Below, one piece after another: positions 24,801 to 39,800 of a stretch of 64,000 bases of DNA (positions within the stretch are counted from its first letter, which is position 1; each line of letters opens with the position of its first letter). The position numbers and the translations under genes are program-made. The stretch spans positions 17,216,387 to 17,280,386 of the forward strand of contig CM034392.1 of NCBI GenBank assembly GCA_019925095.2, in the 5' to 3' direction. The notes under the pieces were generated by a model, which was given only the letters and a program-made list of their open reading frames with translations, did no database searches and had not been told where the DNA came from. Origin of the DNA: Dendrolimus kikuchii. Its lineage: Eukaryota > Arthropoda > Insecta > Lepidoptera > Lasiocampidae.

Positions 24801-27800
24801 AATTTACTAACAAATACCTACATTGTCATTCAGTGTATTATTATTTCAAATCAGGTTGGCTTCGGCCCACCTCTACGTTTTGCTGGCCAGTTGTCTAGAC
24901 TACTTGGACTTAATTTTTTTGTTATTATTTTTTGTTTTTTGTTATTTATTATATTTTATGTAAAAAACCAAATTAAGTCTTTGTGTAAGTAAAATAAAGG
25001 GCTTGACACGCGGCGTGGCCACGGGGAAAACTCTAGTTCTAATATAAAGTTGAACAATTTGTACGTATCTTTGAACGCAATCAATTTAAAATCTTTCTCT
25101 TCCATTATTGTTTTTTTTTTACATTACAACGTCCATTAATTTGGGAAAGTTGAGCTAAATAACATTATGCCATATACCAATAACTCCAATTTAAATGAGA
25201 AATCTAGTAGCTATTTTTTAATCAATATGGTACACATGTAGCCGTAGCAGCGTCGGTTCAATCGGAGGTTGCTTTCTTAAAAATGTCTTAACTGAATTCA
25301 ATATCACTGTAACCGCAAGACATAAAGTTTGCCGCCATAACAACCTTGAGTTGTGTTCCGGTATAGTGGCCAGCTTCCAGTCTCCCTTAAGAGAGCAGCA
25401 GCACATTAGTAGAACCTTTGATGTTACAAATATACATAGGCGACGGTAACCGCTTTTTATCAGGTGGGCCGTCTGCCTGTCTGCTGAACTCGGTAATAAT
25501 TTAAAAAAAAAGCAAATTTTTGGATAAATACAAAAATTCAATAGCATTTTGTGTTAATGAAACATTCTTTACTCTGTACGATAAAATATCTATGTAAAAG
25601 CATTAGGTCATAGCTAGATCAAGTCAATGGCCTGTTCAATTGCTTTAAGCCTTTTAGAAAAGAAACAGTGAAAGCTAAACGTGTGTCCGTATACTACTAC
25701 TACTATATACAGTTGTGGTCATATATTTAAGAAGATTTGAAGTTCTAGATTTTTTTTTATTTAAATCGTGTCATACATAGAGATTTGTACCTTCTGAGAA
25801 GCAACTAGTTATGTTATCAAATAGCCACATTAATAGAGCAACGTGGCTTAGGAATAAAGAATAAAATCGCTAACTGTTTTTTTTTTCACATTTTATTTAT
25901 TTTACCAAAGTAACACATTCAAATAGTACTGAAGCTGGACAAATAATTAAGAACGATTTATTAAACTGCTCGGGAATCGTTTTGTATGACACTCACATTT
26001 AAAAAATCACAATAATATGTAGCGCGAGAAATTTAAAAAGCAATTTAATACATTTTAAGTAAAAATAATAGTTAATAGCATATCCACGGCTATTAATTAC
26101 TACTTTACACCGGCAAGGCATTGACTCTATTAATTTTTGACATTTCGCAAGAGAAATAGAGTTCCATTCTTCTAAAAAAACGTCGTACAGCTCTCTTAAA
26201 TTCCCACACTGTGTATTTGAAACCTTTTTCTTTACTTCGAACCACAAATTCTCTATTGGGTTTAGATCTGGGCTGTTAGCTGGCCAGTTTAAAACAGAAA
26301 CTGATTGCGCTGTAAGAAATTCCTTTACGGTGCGTGCAGTGTGCTTTGGATCATTGTCATGCTGGAATGTCCAAATAACCGGTAGAACGTCTTCAGCATA
26401 AGGTAACATTGTTTCTTCCAGTATATTTTTGTATTGGAACTGATCCATGTTATCTTCTATCAACTTTACAGGTCCAACACCATGTCCAGAAAAGCACCCC
26501 CAAATTTTCACATTTCCACCACCGTGCTTTAATGTAACTTTCGTGTATTCGAATGCTGTATTCGGGGGACGTCGTACATATCGTTTTCCATCAGAACATA
26601 CTCTGTTTATTTTCGTCTCGTCAGAAAAAAGTACATTTTTCCACTGTGGCACAGTCCAGTTTTCATACTTTCTCGCAAATGCAAGCTGGGCTTGCCTGTG
26701 GCAAAGTTTCGACATGGGTACCTTTCTTGCTATCCTACCGTGCAATTTTTCTTCTACCAAACGTTTTCGAATAGTGCGTGCTGAGATTGCTGAAGGGTTG
26801 TTTTCACCAAAATATTCTTTTGTCAGCTCATTGGACCCTTTAAAAGGATTTTGTTTTGCCATACGAACGATGTTTCGGTCATCTCGAGGAGTTGTTTTTC
26901 TCTGTTTAGGTACACGTGGAACATTCGAAGTAGTCTGGTACGTAGCAAAATACTTTACAGCGTGGAAAACCGTCGTTTTTGAACATTGCAGATGGTCGGC
27001 TATCTTTTTATAAGACCAATTCTTTCGGCGAAGTTTTATTATTACTTCCCTTGTAGATTTATCACAACTTTTATTTTATCCCATTGTTTTTTCATAAGAA
27101 GCAATCACTTTTAATCTTTTACAGCACTAAATGGCGCCAACATTATACAAACAGTAACAAATCGAATCGAGAAACGATTCCCGAGCAGTTTAATAAATCG
27201 TTCTTAATTATTTGTCCAGCTTCAGTACTATTTGAATGTGTTACTTTGGTAAAATAAATAAAATGTGAAAAAAAAATAGTTAGCGATTTTATTCTTTATT
27301 CCTAAGCCACGTAGCTCTATTAATGTGGCTATTTTATAACATAACTAGTTGCTTCTCAGAAGGTACACATCTTTATGTATGACACGATTTAAATAAAAAA
27401 TCTTCTAGAACTTCAAATAGTTCTTAATTATATGACCACAACTGTATATACTATACTACTAACTATAGAGTTAAATTCCTACCTTTGTGTATTAACTTGG
27501 TGCTTTATTTTTTATAAAATGTTGTATTCTTCACAGGTATAGTTTTATTCAACTGGGTACAACTAGGACTCACAGTATTTGGCCTGTTTATGGTTTTCGA
27601 CCCGTTGGGATCAGTGAACTATGGAGATATGCAAGATACGCCAAACCAAGTCAGACATCACAGAAAAGTGACCGGCCTGTGGTCTAGAAGGTTCAGATGG
27701 GCATTCTGTTGGTTAAAGAGGGATGAACACGGAAAAGAAGCTTTCCAGCAAGTTGCGGGTAAGTCGTAATCCCCATCCCCCATATTATCCGTGCACGGAC

Positions 27801-30800
27801 GGAGAAAGAATTCAATTTCCTGCGGCCGGTTGGCCTGTCGTAAGAGGCGACAAAACAACCCACAGCCAGGTGGTAGGGTATTTGCCCGATTATATGGCTA
27901 CCACCCCTGGTCTAGAACATGCCGCCATAACAGTCTCCCTTAAGAGAACAGCAGCGCATTTTTGGCACCTTTGGTGTTTCAAATATCCATAGGCGATAGT
28001 ACCCGCTTGCCAGCAAGTAGGCCGTCAGCCTGTCTTCTGAACTCCTGCAATTAAAAAAAATATAGAGAAGAAACCTAAATTACCTTAACAAATACAGGTG
28101 GTTCTATTACTTTATATAAGAATTACATGTAGCATTTATACCAAAAATTAAAATTAAAGTGAAAAAAGTTTAAGTGAAATCAGCTATTTAATACGATGCG
28201 CAATCAATAAATAACTAGAGCAGAGCGGAGAAGCAGAGGTATAATAGTTTTCTCAAGTAAGAATAGTATTTTTGTAATTTACTTTATACTTAAAGGTTTA
28301 ACAACAATGATCTATGAAACTATTGTGACGTAAAGTCTCTAATTAACAGATTTGTATCATGACCTTACGGGTTATAAGTTATAACAAAACTTTTTACAAT
28401 TGTTTTTTATATAACGAAAAATTCCTAACTAGACTCGTCACTACTAAAGACGAAGCCACTTTATGACGGTTAACAAATTATATGTACTTGACGCAATATA
28501 ATGGTTTGGTAAGACGTAAACAAGACAATTTAATAACAATTAAATTTTTCATTTAAGAGTTATTCGACTTTGCTAAATTCCCAACTATTAGTCACGTTTT
28601 GTTAACATGAAATTATTGTCTATTATTTTTATAAAATAATTTTTTTACTACAAACGGTCCCAAATTTGCTATGAATAAAATTAACCATTATTATATTTAA
28701 TTTTGATATTGTAGGAAACCTGTGGTCAATGGCTGTGGCGAAACTATATAAGGAATTGATTGCAATTTAAAGGAAAAATAACAACAGATTAAATTATAGA
28801 CCGTAGCCGCACGGGTAAAGCGATGACGTCGTGACAGTGTTTTCGACAAACCTTCAATGATATATTATGAAATTTATTTGTGTGGAACCGCACATTTATA
28901 TATTAAAAGTAACACCATGGATTTCGAATAGTCCTTTAACGAAAGAAGTGATGTTTGAGTGAACAACAGATTAAACTTGATACAAAATTAAGGGTTCAGC
29001 TGATGTGTTGATTGACACTCTAGTCGTCAGCTGGCACAAATACCGTCAATGATCAATATCACTCACAATAGATGTAATCGGAATCATGATGCGCTGTTTC
29101 TTCGCTACAGCAACACAAAATGTTTTAATTGTTACCTTGCATCGCTTTCTCCTTATCAGTGCGGCTCTGAAATAACCTACGAAATATTCTCTTTGAATGT
29201 AAACATGTCTAATATAAATGTTAGCCACAAAGAAAACCGAAATTGAACTTGTTTAGTTCTGCACGAAATAGACCAATTACGCGATTACAATTTCCACTTT
29301 TTAATTAAATATATGTATTTATTATCCCAACATACGTTTTTTATAAAAGCGAAAATCTAAGAGATACATAGCGATTTTATATACTGCCCATACATATGTA
29401 AATATACCTACTTAATTGCGGTGCGCCTAATTCACATTACAAGTTTTGTTGCCAAATCGCGGTCAACCATTGAGAAAGTTCTAAATTTTTGTATACAACT
29501 ATGGGTTTTTACTCTTATTGGACTCAATCAAGGATTACTGGCACTCCAAAAAAGAAAATATTTATTGTTCGTATTTTCGACAACATAATAAATGGCTCAA
29601 CCGCCGTCGCTACGAGACAGCGTCTATCCCGTAATTTATTTTATTAACCCCTATCCTAAATAACGTTAGAAGGTTTGAATTGCGTAACAGATGTAAATAC
29701 GTAGTATTCGCACATAGGTATCATTTTGAAATTCTATGTGATAAGTATTTTCGCAATTAAAGTAAAATTTTCCTCATTATAAGTATAAACTTTTATGTCT
29801 GGAAAGCTTAGCATTCTGAGATTTTTTTGTATTTTGATTCGATACATTTAATTATAAATATCCGAGTCCAAAATTAGCGTTAATCTGTTTTTACTAAAGC
29901 GGAGACTATTGAAATTATTACGAAGTGTGCAAAATTAATCAATAGAAATATTTTTTTAAATCTACCTCACTCCTTCAAAAATGGCATGCGTGCAACTCTG
30001 GTTAGCATCACTTTTTTATGACTTAAGACCATAGTTATGACTGTATTATCTTTGGTTATGACACTACATATCCCTATTCATAGTTCCGTTCTTCTCTTCT
30101 ACGTTCGTCTCTAATTCAGTAGATTCACAATCTTAAACTAGACGTAATCTGTTCATTTAAGCCACTCTCATAAACAAATGGTTACATATTATATGTATTT
30201 GCAGCTTTACTCAGCGCTCTATTTCGATCGACGGATCTCGTACCATCAGACGTGGTCGCCGGATGCGTGCTATTAAGGGTACGACAGAAAAGGGAAACAC
30301 GAGAAATGAGACGAATACAAATGTTAAACGAGGAGGAGCCCATTTTCACAACAGATGTGAATAAAATATTCTCAGAAACTCCGCCGTGGATGAATTTGGA
30401 AGATGCGTTGCATTATCTCAAACTTTCTATAGCAGCGTACGGATGGCCCTATGTGCTCTACAGGCATTGTTTTACCGGCTTCTGCAAATTAGCTAGACAT
30501 TTAACATGTTGCTGTTGTCGGTAAGTGTACCATTACTGTAATGTTTTTTTAATTTTGTATATAAGTTCACGTTTGACCGTTGCTATATACACAGTTATTT
30601 TCCTCTAATTTTTTGATCCAAACATTCTCATTTAGACCTATTTAGTTCAGAATCGAAAAGAAACTTCTTAAGACATTAAACTTTTCACTGAGAATAAACA
30701 ATAACAAATATGTACAATTTATATAGGCTCACTTAAGCAACAACTTCAATATTATCATAGCTGGTAAATCTGAATTTTGCATTAAAGTATATTAATTACA

Positions 30801-33800
30801 CATAACTCACAAAATTAATATCCATGAAAATTAATCACTGATAGCTTTATTAATAGTGTTCAAGGCTTTATTCACTCATAATTTTAGAACAATACAGTTG
30901 TGATGTCACCGTAATATCGATTCTATTCCTGTGTGATTTCATACGAACTAAACATTTGCATGTATACTTTTAATTAATAAAACATGAAGAATAACAACAA
31001 CAACAATAGACTTTATTGTACACCAACATTACATAGAAAAAGTATACAATAAACTTACATACTAAAAGGTAGTACAATGGGCGGCCTTATTGCTAAAAGC
31101 AATCTCTTCCAGGCAACCTTTGGATGGACAAGAACTAATTACATGGATTATAGATAGATAGATAGATAATAACATTGTCAGTTCGACATTACTTTAATAA
31201 TTCGATATGCTTTTTGATATATTTTTATGGTTTCGTAATCTGTCTGTCTATACGTGTGTGTCCCAAACTTTTTCTCACAGACTGCTGTTAGGTTTAGATA
31301 GATAAAATTTAACAAAGGTGTATTCTATATGTATATGCCTTAAGGCATATAGCGTGCCCTATTATTTATGTTTTATGATTTTACAATAGTAAAAATACTC
31401 TATCTAATAAATAATAAAAATAAAATTTAGGGGTGACCACAATACATGTAACTAAGGAATTTAAAAAAAATTACCAATTCCGACGGATGCGGCAGGCATC
31501 AGGCGGCAGCAGTAAACGGCCGACAGTAAATGCTATCGGGCTTCATATGCCGTCGTATGTTTACAAAGACGCATCAGTCCTACAGTTTCGTTGCGACATT
31601 ATTAGCTTTACGGTTATGTTTTTGCTATACAGTTCATAGTGAATAATCAACTGCTAAAAGTTTTATTGCTACAACAAAATGCAGAGATTTTCAAAAATCA
31701 TAATGACGATCCTTAAATGAATCGTCGAATATCGGCGTGATTAATTTTTTTCATCGCCGATGGTTTGTTTCAATTTGAATGAATCAATCAAAGTGGTCCA
31801 TATAAACATAAACTTGAATCATTGAATATCATTGAATACCGTCGCGTCCTTTCAGTTTTGTGTCTTTCAACCGCATTCAATTTGTTTGATCCGCCTAATA
31901 TCAGTATTACCAACAATTTTATTTAAGTTGATGATTTAAATGTTCCGAAGTCGTAAGAAGTATATCTAAGATGGACATATTTTTACAAATGTTTTTGAAA
32001 TATAGGAGAGAAAAAAAAAATCCTGTCTCTTTATTTTTACTACAGTTGTTAAGTTCCCATTTTGTACATTACCAATATCTTCCTTTTTTTACAGACCAAA
32101 AAATTCGATAGTTACAGACGACAATTGCTGTTTGTGCAACTTTGCTGGAGTTAAATACATGTCAAAACTACCAGCAGACGACATAATATTCGCTTCATTC
32201 AATAATAGAGTTTTTGAGGTAAGTAAATATTTTTTACCTCCTCCACCGTGAGTGTCCCTTCCGACGTAAGCCTTTTTTTTTGATAACGCAGGGGGAATGT
32301 CTTTGGACACCATCCTCGGGTCCTTCGGGGGAAGGGCCAAAATGCAGGCATCAGGCCTGCATCGAGGGTGTGTGGGACTCTCAGCGACCGATCCTCCACG
32401 CTCGCTTCTAAAACGAAGTTGTCGCGAGAAACGGCCGCCAAACTACCCACTAAACCTAAACCTGCGCCCCATTTATAGTGCTTTTACGGGGCGTCATGGG
32501 ATCTTGTACAGAGTAACTTCACCATGACGCCCCTACGCCCTGTAACTGGACCACCCCGGGGAGCAGAGTGACCCACTTCGTACAGCAGGGGGGGGGGGGG
32601 AGGGAAGTCCACTGTCACCTCCGTGACAGCGGCTTCCGACGTAAGCCTGCTTAAGTTTGATTGACATTCCACTGTCCACCGCTTTCCTCATCCAGCTCCT
32701 TGTGTAGGGCCTCCAGCGGGCTAGAAGGCGTCCTACACTGCGTTTACCGAGACGTGGTCTCTACTTCATTACTCGTTTCAACATTTGCCTTCGGTCCTAC
32801 GACAAACGTAATCGGCCTACTACCACTTCAACTTATTAATTTTGAGAGATATTACGTATATCCTATCTTACGAATATTTTTTTGACCCTTTCCATAAGGG
32901 AAATACCGAACTTAGCCCGCACCATAGCCCACTGAGCGACTTTAAAGTAGACCAGCCCCACCTTCAATATTCATGTTTCAACTGTTAATACCGTATGTCA
33001 TACATACATACATAACTTCACGCCATACCGTATGTCATAACGGGTAAAAAGCTCTGCTCAAAGGCTTCCATCGTGAAACATTTTGGAATTATCGACTAGA
33101 AGTCGTAACCTGTATTAGCTATAGCCATCTCTTAAGTTTTCTTATAATTTTAGCTTAGAAGCTAATTTTGGTATAGATACTTTTTGTGACTTAAGTGTTC
33201 AAGGTAGTAAAAATATAATTAAATTTCCACGTACTTGTCAAGGAAAATTCCTATATAAATGCTTTATAGCACATAAAAATTAATTTTCAACAAAAAAACG
33301 TCATTAAGATATGAATTCCACGAAAAGTCGTTATTAATATTTCCTTTCAAAGGCAATTATTTCACAGACATAGAATATAGAATATACTTCCTTTATATAC
33401 TATTTAAACCTTTTGGTTTGTTTTACCGTTTGTTGCTAAGCTAATCAGCTGCTGCAAATTGTAATGATGTCCAACATAGAAAAGGAATGAAAAAACCTTG
33501 TTGCGTCGTTGAATGCCTTTTTTTTAAAGTCGTTGTGGCTCAGTGAAGAACATGCTCGTGTGTAATATTAGTACCACGTGCTCGAATCTTGGCAAAGACC
33601 ATGCACCACTCAGGCGTTTTCCTAATAATCGGCAAGTACTAACAGTGCAAAAAACCTTGTGAGAAAGTGCAAGTATGAAATACTGATATGTGCCTCTGGC
33701 CAATCCACTTTCAATAAGTGTGGTGGGTACGTCTGTTTTCGGCAAATTTGAATGCCAGAGATTATACCAATGGAAAATTTATACATGGGCACATAATATT

Positions 33801-36800
33801 ATTTTAATAATCAAGTGTTGTACTACTACTACGTAATCACTGTACAGTATTATTCTACCAATATTCTAGAAGGCAGTTGAACTTCAAACTTTTTTTTTAC
33901 TGAACGTTGTTCTAAACTTCAAGTCGTAAACCCGTCTTCTAAAACTATTATCATAGTGACGCTACATTATAATTCGTACAAATTAAAAACTTAAAACGAT
34001 CGCACGAGGTATCTATCACGATCTATATAGGCTCGTGCGACATCTAAATATTACCGAATTACCGAACAGCTGCTTAGTTTCTGAAGTAATAAAATTTCTC
34101 TGTTGTTACCAAAAGAAGTTACTATAAAAAAATAATTACAAAGCGTGAAATAATTTTACATCGTTATTTATCTTCTTACTGTAATAAATCTGTAAATGGT
34201 TAGAGTTTGTACTACATTGCGTTTAAAAGTGTGAAAAAGTCAGGGGGACTAATTTGGACCAGGAGTTTCCGAAATGCAGTTTTTAGAATTTTTATCTGTC
34301 TGTTCGTTTGTTAGAGCATCACGTGAAAACTACTAAACGGATTTAAATGAAACACGACTTAGAGCTAATTTATATCCCGGGGTGTAACTTAGGATACTTT
34401 TTATTCCGATAAATGACGTGGTTTCCGTGGGATAGACAAAAACAGCGAAAAAGATGGCGCTGCGATCGCAACTTTTTTGGGAAATTGTTCAACGTATATG
34501 AATGAAACTCGCCATAGTGCTGGCTTATAACTCAAATCAACACTTAGGATCCGATTACCCCATAAAAGACGTCGTGTACTGGGAATATACGGGTTAGTAA
34601 AATAGATGGATGTACAATTGCGATGTAGAAAACCATCGCTGTAATTCAATAACAAATACGTTGTCAGGATGCCCGCATGTCATGAATTACGTATTAGGTA
34701 CTTCAAATCAGTTGGCTGCTATTTTTTCCCATGTTTTGCTGTGCAGTTGTCTTTGTATATCGCCTTAGCTTCTTTGTAATTATAGTGAATTGAACAAAAA
34801 AGTAAAGTATTGAAGGTATATATATATATAACACTTAAATATAAAACCTTAAAATGTTATGTACATAACATAGAGCCATGATTTTTCACGCGGTGTAGCC
34901 GCGGGGAAAACTTTAGTTATACTTAACGGACCTGCGGTTATTTATTGCTTTTTGTGGTTTTAAAAATAGAACTCATTTATCTTCTATACGTTATTGAAGA
35001 AAATTACACAGACTGCGTTTTAGTTTTTTGCACAAGCTCTGAAACATTTAGAAGCAAAACAATGTATATATTATTGTTATATGCGAGCGGGGTACGCACT
35101 TAGGATTGAAAGGAAACACTAGTGTTTTTACACCAATCACACGTTATTTATTGACTATTTTACAAGCGTTGTTAAAGCAGTGGTACAACATCTTGGGGAA
35201 TGGCAATAGCATGGCACCTGCCCTGACTAGGCATGCTGGCCTCCACACCCCACCTGGCGAATCCCACACTCGGGTCACGAACCAAGGTTCTGCCCTGTCA
35301 TGGCCTATGGTCCTCAATCGGATTTCGGCTGCCTAAAAAAAATTGGTACAACATCTATCCTCTTCAGGCGGCATCTTAACTAATGAGATACTTATCTACA
35401 CTTATTTATATCTTAATCATTACCTAAACTAGGACCTTTTAGTCTAGCCTTCACGCGCCAGCACACCTGCGCTCCCCCGACGATGTGGGTCTCGTACGAC
35501 GTTTACGCATACCCATGTGTCATATGCCAATCCACATCGCCTTCAACGTTGCTACCTCCGACCGTCTTCTTAACTTCAACTTATCTTACTCCTCACGTGC
35601 GACTCAACACACATATCTGCCACAGCACAGCGTCGACAATGCTACACTGCACCGCTGCACCGCTATCCTGTGCTGCCCCGTTCCTCCCGACTCACCCTCG
35701 CGCTACCACACCAGTGTTTTCTCGACGATGTAACACTTGCAGGATACTTGCACATTCCCGCGAGTTCGTCACCACGCCACATCGCCTTTAACGCTGCTAC
35801 TTCCGACGACTCACCAGGGTTGTCTTGTTCTTCAGCTCTTATTGCTTCATCTTGATCTTCAACACTCCTCCAACTCTCTCGATCTTCTATTTTCTCTCTT
35901 TTCTTGCATTGTTATCGTTTCCCTGCCTCCCATTGAACTCTCTTTCGTTGTTTATCGTCTTCCTCTTCTCACTGAAACCTCCGATAGGTGCGCTTCGCGC
36001 TGCTTATATACCCGATAGAATCTTCTGGAACCCATAATTTCGATCTTTTTTCGTTATTCTTTTATTTACTGTCTAATCCTTTCTAAAAATCTGCTTACGT
36101 CTATCTTTTTCTTCTAGAATCTTCTACATATTTCTGAAAGTGCTAAAACCAACTGTTAAAATACTATTCTCGGTCACAACGTTATTCTATTTCTAAAAAT
36201 CACTTAATTGATTTCAGTATGTTATATTAAGATTTTCGTATTACTCGAATCGGTATACCGAAAGCTTACCAAGTGAATTAGGAAAAGGCTCATAGAAATT
36301 TTGGTTGGTGCTCGGCAAGCTTTCAGTACTACGTATACCGACCATACCGATTCCACTCCGCCGCTGCACCGATAAATAAGAAAACAGCCTAATACTGTTA
36401 CGAAATTAGATCCCATATTATATCTCTAAAGACTGTATGTTGGTGATTCGCTACTAAATGCATGCCTCATTGAATTTATTCCTAGTATTATTCTTACCTT
36501 TCCATGAACTTAATACGTAAACGTTGACAATTTCAATGCACATAATATGTTTGTTTGTCTTTTCCCTAGGAATTCTTTGGTAAATAATACATTACAATCA
36601 AATTTGGGATATATGTACTTTTCGAAATTACAATTAACACAGGATTTTTTTTATCTCGGAAATGGAATGATTACCGCTAGATTTGACAAAGAAGTTTACT
36701 CGAGCAAAGTTGCTTAAAAAACCTTAGTTTTTGATTATTTCATTTATTTTCTTACAGTTACCATTCTGCGTAATAGCAGATCATGAAAGGGAGAGCATAG

Positions 36801-39800
36801 TGGTGGCAGTCCGAGGGTCAATATCCTTAAGAGATATTTTCACAGATTTTACTGCAGGCTCGGAGAGATTTGAAGCTGATGGTATGGATGCAAGTTTTAT
36901 TGTTCGATTATTTTCAGTTCATACCATGATAAAAGTGAAAATTAATTTTATAGTATTTTTTTATTGATCTGCAAAATTGAATATAGATTTTAAACATTCT
37001 TTTTTTATATATTGACTAAACCGTTTCATAGCTTAACACTTATATTCTGTTTATGCAAACACGGCATGTCTAATATAATTGATTATCTACGGACTACGTA
37101 TGTATGATTTTAGAGTGGTAAAAACTGAATACAAGTAGGTGTGACAAAGTTAAGACGAGGATTTGAACAAAGCATTGAGTCGTTTTTTAATAGAACGAGC
37201 AGAGTCGGCGAATATGTCGACCTTTGTACGTACGAATTTACTGTAGTTCATCATTCTGTATAAGGGAATTTTGACCTATATTAGTTCTTACTTGTGGTAA
37301 ATTAAAAGTTTTGCGATTAATTAAGCGACTTCCGTTCCGGGGGACACAAATGGTCAAATTTTGAAGTGTAATACTAGAATGTATTATTCCATTTAAAATA
37401 TTGTTAAGTCATTATAATGTCTGATATTTTCCTTCGAGTATATAATGAGGTAATATTATAATCCTGAATGCGATCATCATAGGATTGTAAACATTGTATT
37501 GTAAAGAACACGACACTTATTGTCTGAGTAAGCTAAATAATGGTTAATTTGGACTCTTTGAATATTTTCGTAATACGAGAAATGAAACCTGATAATTTGG
37601 ATGATTTTTTTATTATGTTGTCGATGTGAAACCTGAAGCTTAAACTATTATCAAAGGTAATCGCAAGGTATCGGATAATAGATGTTTCTTTTATTACGTC
37701 ATTGGCAATTAGATATTCGGCACTATGAGTTTTTCTTTTTAGTAAAAATAAATCAAAAACATTTAGAAGGGTTTAGTGCCATCATATTATTTTATGCACC
37801 AATTATCAACACGATTGATGTCGTCCTGTAAGCTATCAACATCGTAAGGACTTAAAATGATTCGGTACATCTTTAGATCATCCGCATACATATGAAAATT
37901 GCTTTGAATTGAGTCGCAAAGATCGTTTATAAAGACAAGAAAGAAGAGTGGTCCTAAATGAGATCGCTGAGGGACGCCTGTAGATACTTCAAATTTAAAA
38001 GATTTAAAACCACGAACCAAAACCAGTTGGCTTCGATTTCTTAAGTTAGATTCGCACCACCTCAGTAAAGAGCCGTGGATCCCCATGATGTCTAATTTAA
38101 TAGAAATACAATTAAAATTAAATAGTAAAAAAAAATATATTTTATTATAATACCTACTAGAGTTTATGCCGTGTCTGCGCCGCGGGTCAACCTCTACTGA
38201 GAGATACCTCTTCAGTGATGTAACCTCTTCTTTAAAGAGGTTACATCACTCGTTACATTGTAATGTGGATGTGCTTTTAGCAGAGATGGAAGGTACACCG
38301 CTGATATAGAAAGAAGAGTGAATTGGGGGAATAGTGTGAATGGAGCGTTAGGTAAACTTCTAGGCGTTAAGAACCTCAGCCAGAAGGCCCAGCTTGCCAT
38401 ACACAACGCGGTGCTGGTACCTACGCTCACGTATGGAAGCGAGAGTTGGGTATGGAAGAGAGAGCATGAAAGTAAAGTAAACGCGGTCGAGATGCGAGCA
38501 CTGCGCAAAATCTGCGCAGTGACGCTCGCGGACCGCGTTCGTAATACCGAACTAAGAAAGAGAGTTGGTCTGAAAGAGAGTGTCGGGGTGAAGGTAAGGA
38601 AAGGAATGCTCCGGTGGTTCGAGCATGTGGAAAGAATGCATGATGAAAGAATGACTAAACAGATATACAATGCAAAAGTGGATGGATGCAGAAGTCGTGG
38701 AAAGCCACGACACACCTTCCATGATCAAATTGATCGTGTACTAGCAGAAGGTGATGTCAGGAGCCTTAAGAACAGACGAGCGTGCATGACAAGAGTTATG
38801 AATGTCAAAGAAGCAAGTGAGGTGTGTAAGAATAAGCCCGAATGGCGCTCTGTTGTTCGTGCCTACCCCGCAAGGGAACTGGCGTGAAGTTATGTATGTA
38901 TGTATGTTACATTGTATTACATTTTTAAGTTAGTGCTATTTGCCCCGAAAGATTCACTCCATTTTATATCGCAAACTATCCCAACTCCCGAATGAAAAGT
39001 ATCTATGCCCATTTTCTATGTATTAAAACTACATATGTACACCAAAATGACCAAAAAAACCAATTCGACCAATTCGACGAAATCGAAACCTTACGGGGCG
39101 TCCCCACAACGCCCAATCGTAGCCGATGTTCCACAGGGATCGGTCATTTCTTGGCGTCCCCAGCTATTTTGACCCGGGAAGGTCACGGCCCGGTCATTGA
39201 GATACGCTCCAATATTTGCAGTTGCCTATCCCATCCTCTTCTATCTCATCTATTCCATTCTAAAGGCAGGCAACGCGTTGGTTTTGCCACTGATATTGGA
39301 AACATCTACAGGCGCCACTAACCACATTCTATTAGGTAGGTCGTCTGCTTATTTGCCAGCCTATCAATAATAAACAAAGATATAATAGAGAATCACCAGT
39401 TTATTAACCGCTCTTAAATTATGAAGAAAACTTGTAATTGTCGAATACTTAGGGCGAAACTTGGTTCTCAAAGATACTTAAGTTTTATATTGCATGTGAA
39501 TCTTTTTTATTCCAAGTGAATAAAACTTGTATATAAATAACAGCGTGTTTAGATTAATAAATAAATAAATGTATTAAAATAAAACCAAAACTTATTTAGA
39601 AATCTAGTGCAGATAGGTGAGAAGATCAGTAACGAATACATATAATAAATTTCCGTATGTGATTTACAAAAAAAATAATTATACTACGCATAGTGCTACA
39701 AATTGAAAATAAAGATATGTTATTTTTTTAAACGAATTAGTTATGTTTCACAAATTAACATTTTCCGTTTGATAATAGTATGGTCTACGGCTTTACAGTT

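Larger units (their letters stand above)
23958..27536 (+). other. DAGLB intron (3.6 kb)
   Basis: Contains the 24380-25040 repeat, a Jockey 3' end (25325-25515) and a complete Tc1 (25710-27444). Only 24000-24370 and 25050-25320 are unassigned; I see nothing there. Confidence 0.6.
32219..36757 (+). other. DAGLB intron (4.5 kb)
   Basis: Contains a GC-rich repeat (32225-32900), a SINE (33529-33760), a Helitron-like repeat (34182-34920) and a C/T-rich tandem repeat (35478-35960). 32900-33520, 33770-34180, 34930-35470 and 36040-36750 show nothing I can name, apart from a CATACATACATA RTE-type tail with TTCACGCC at 33000-33025. Confidence 0.6.

Noticed and set aside
26447..27013. 188-residue + strand frame
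   Set aside because: It is the antisense shadow of the Tc1 transposase.
28719..28770. Extra lipase exon after attgtag (GNLWSMAVAKLYKELIAI)
   Set aside because: It ends in TAA, and the flanking exons already join in phase with continuous homology.
35483..36037. Overlapping Thr/Ser/Pro-rich open frames
   Set aside because: They follow from strong C/T bias in a tandem repeat, with no domain and several overlapping frames equally open.
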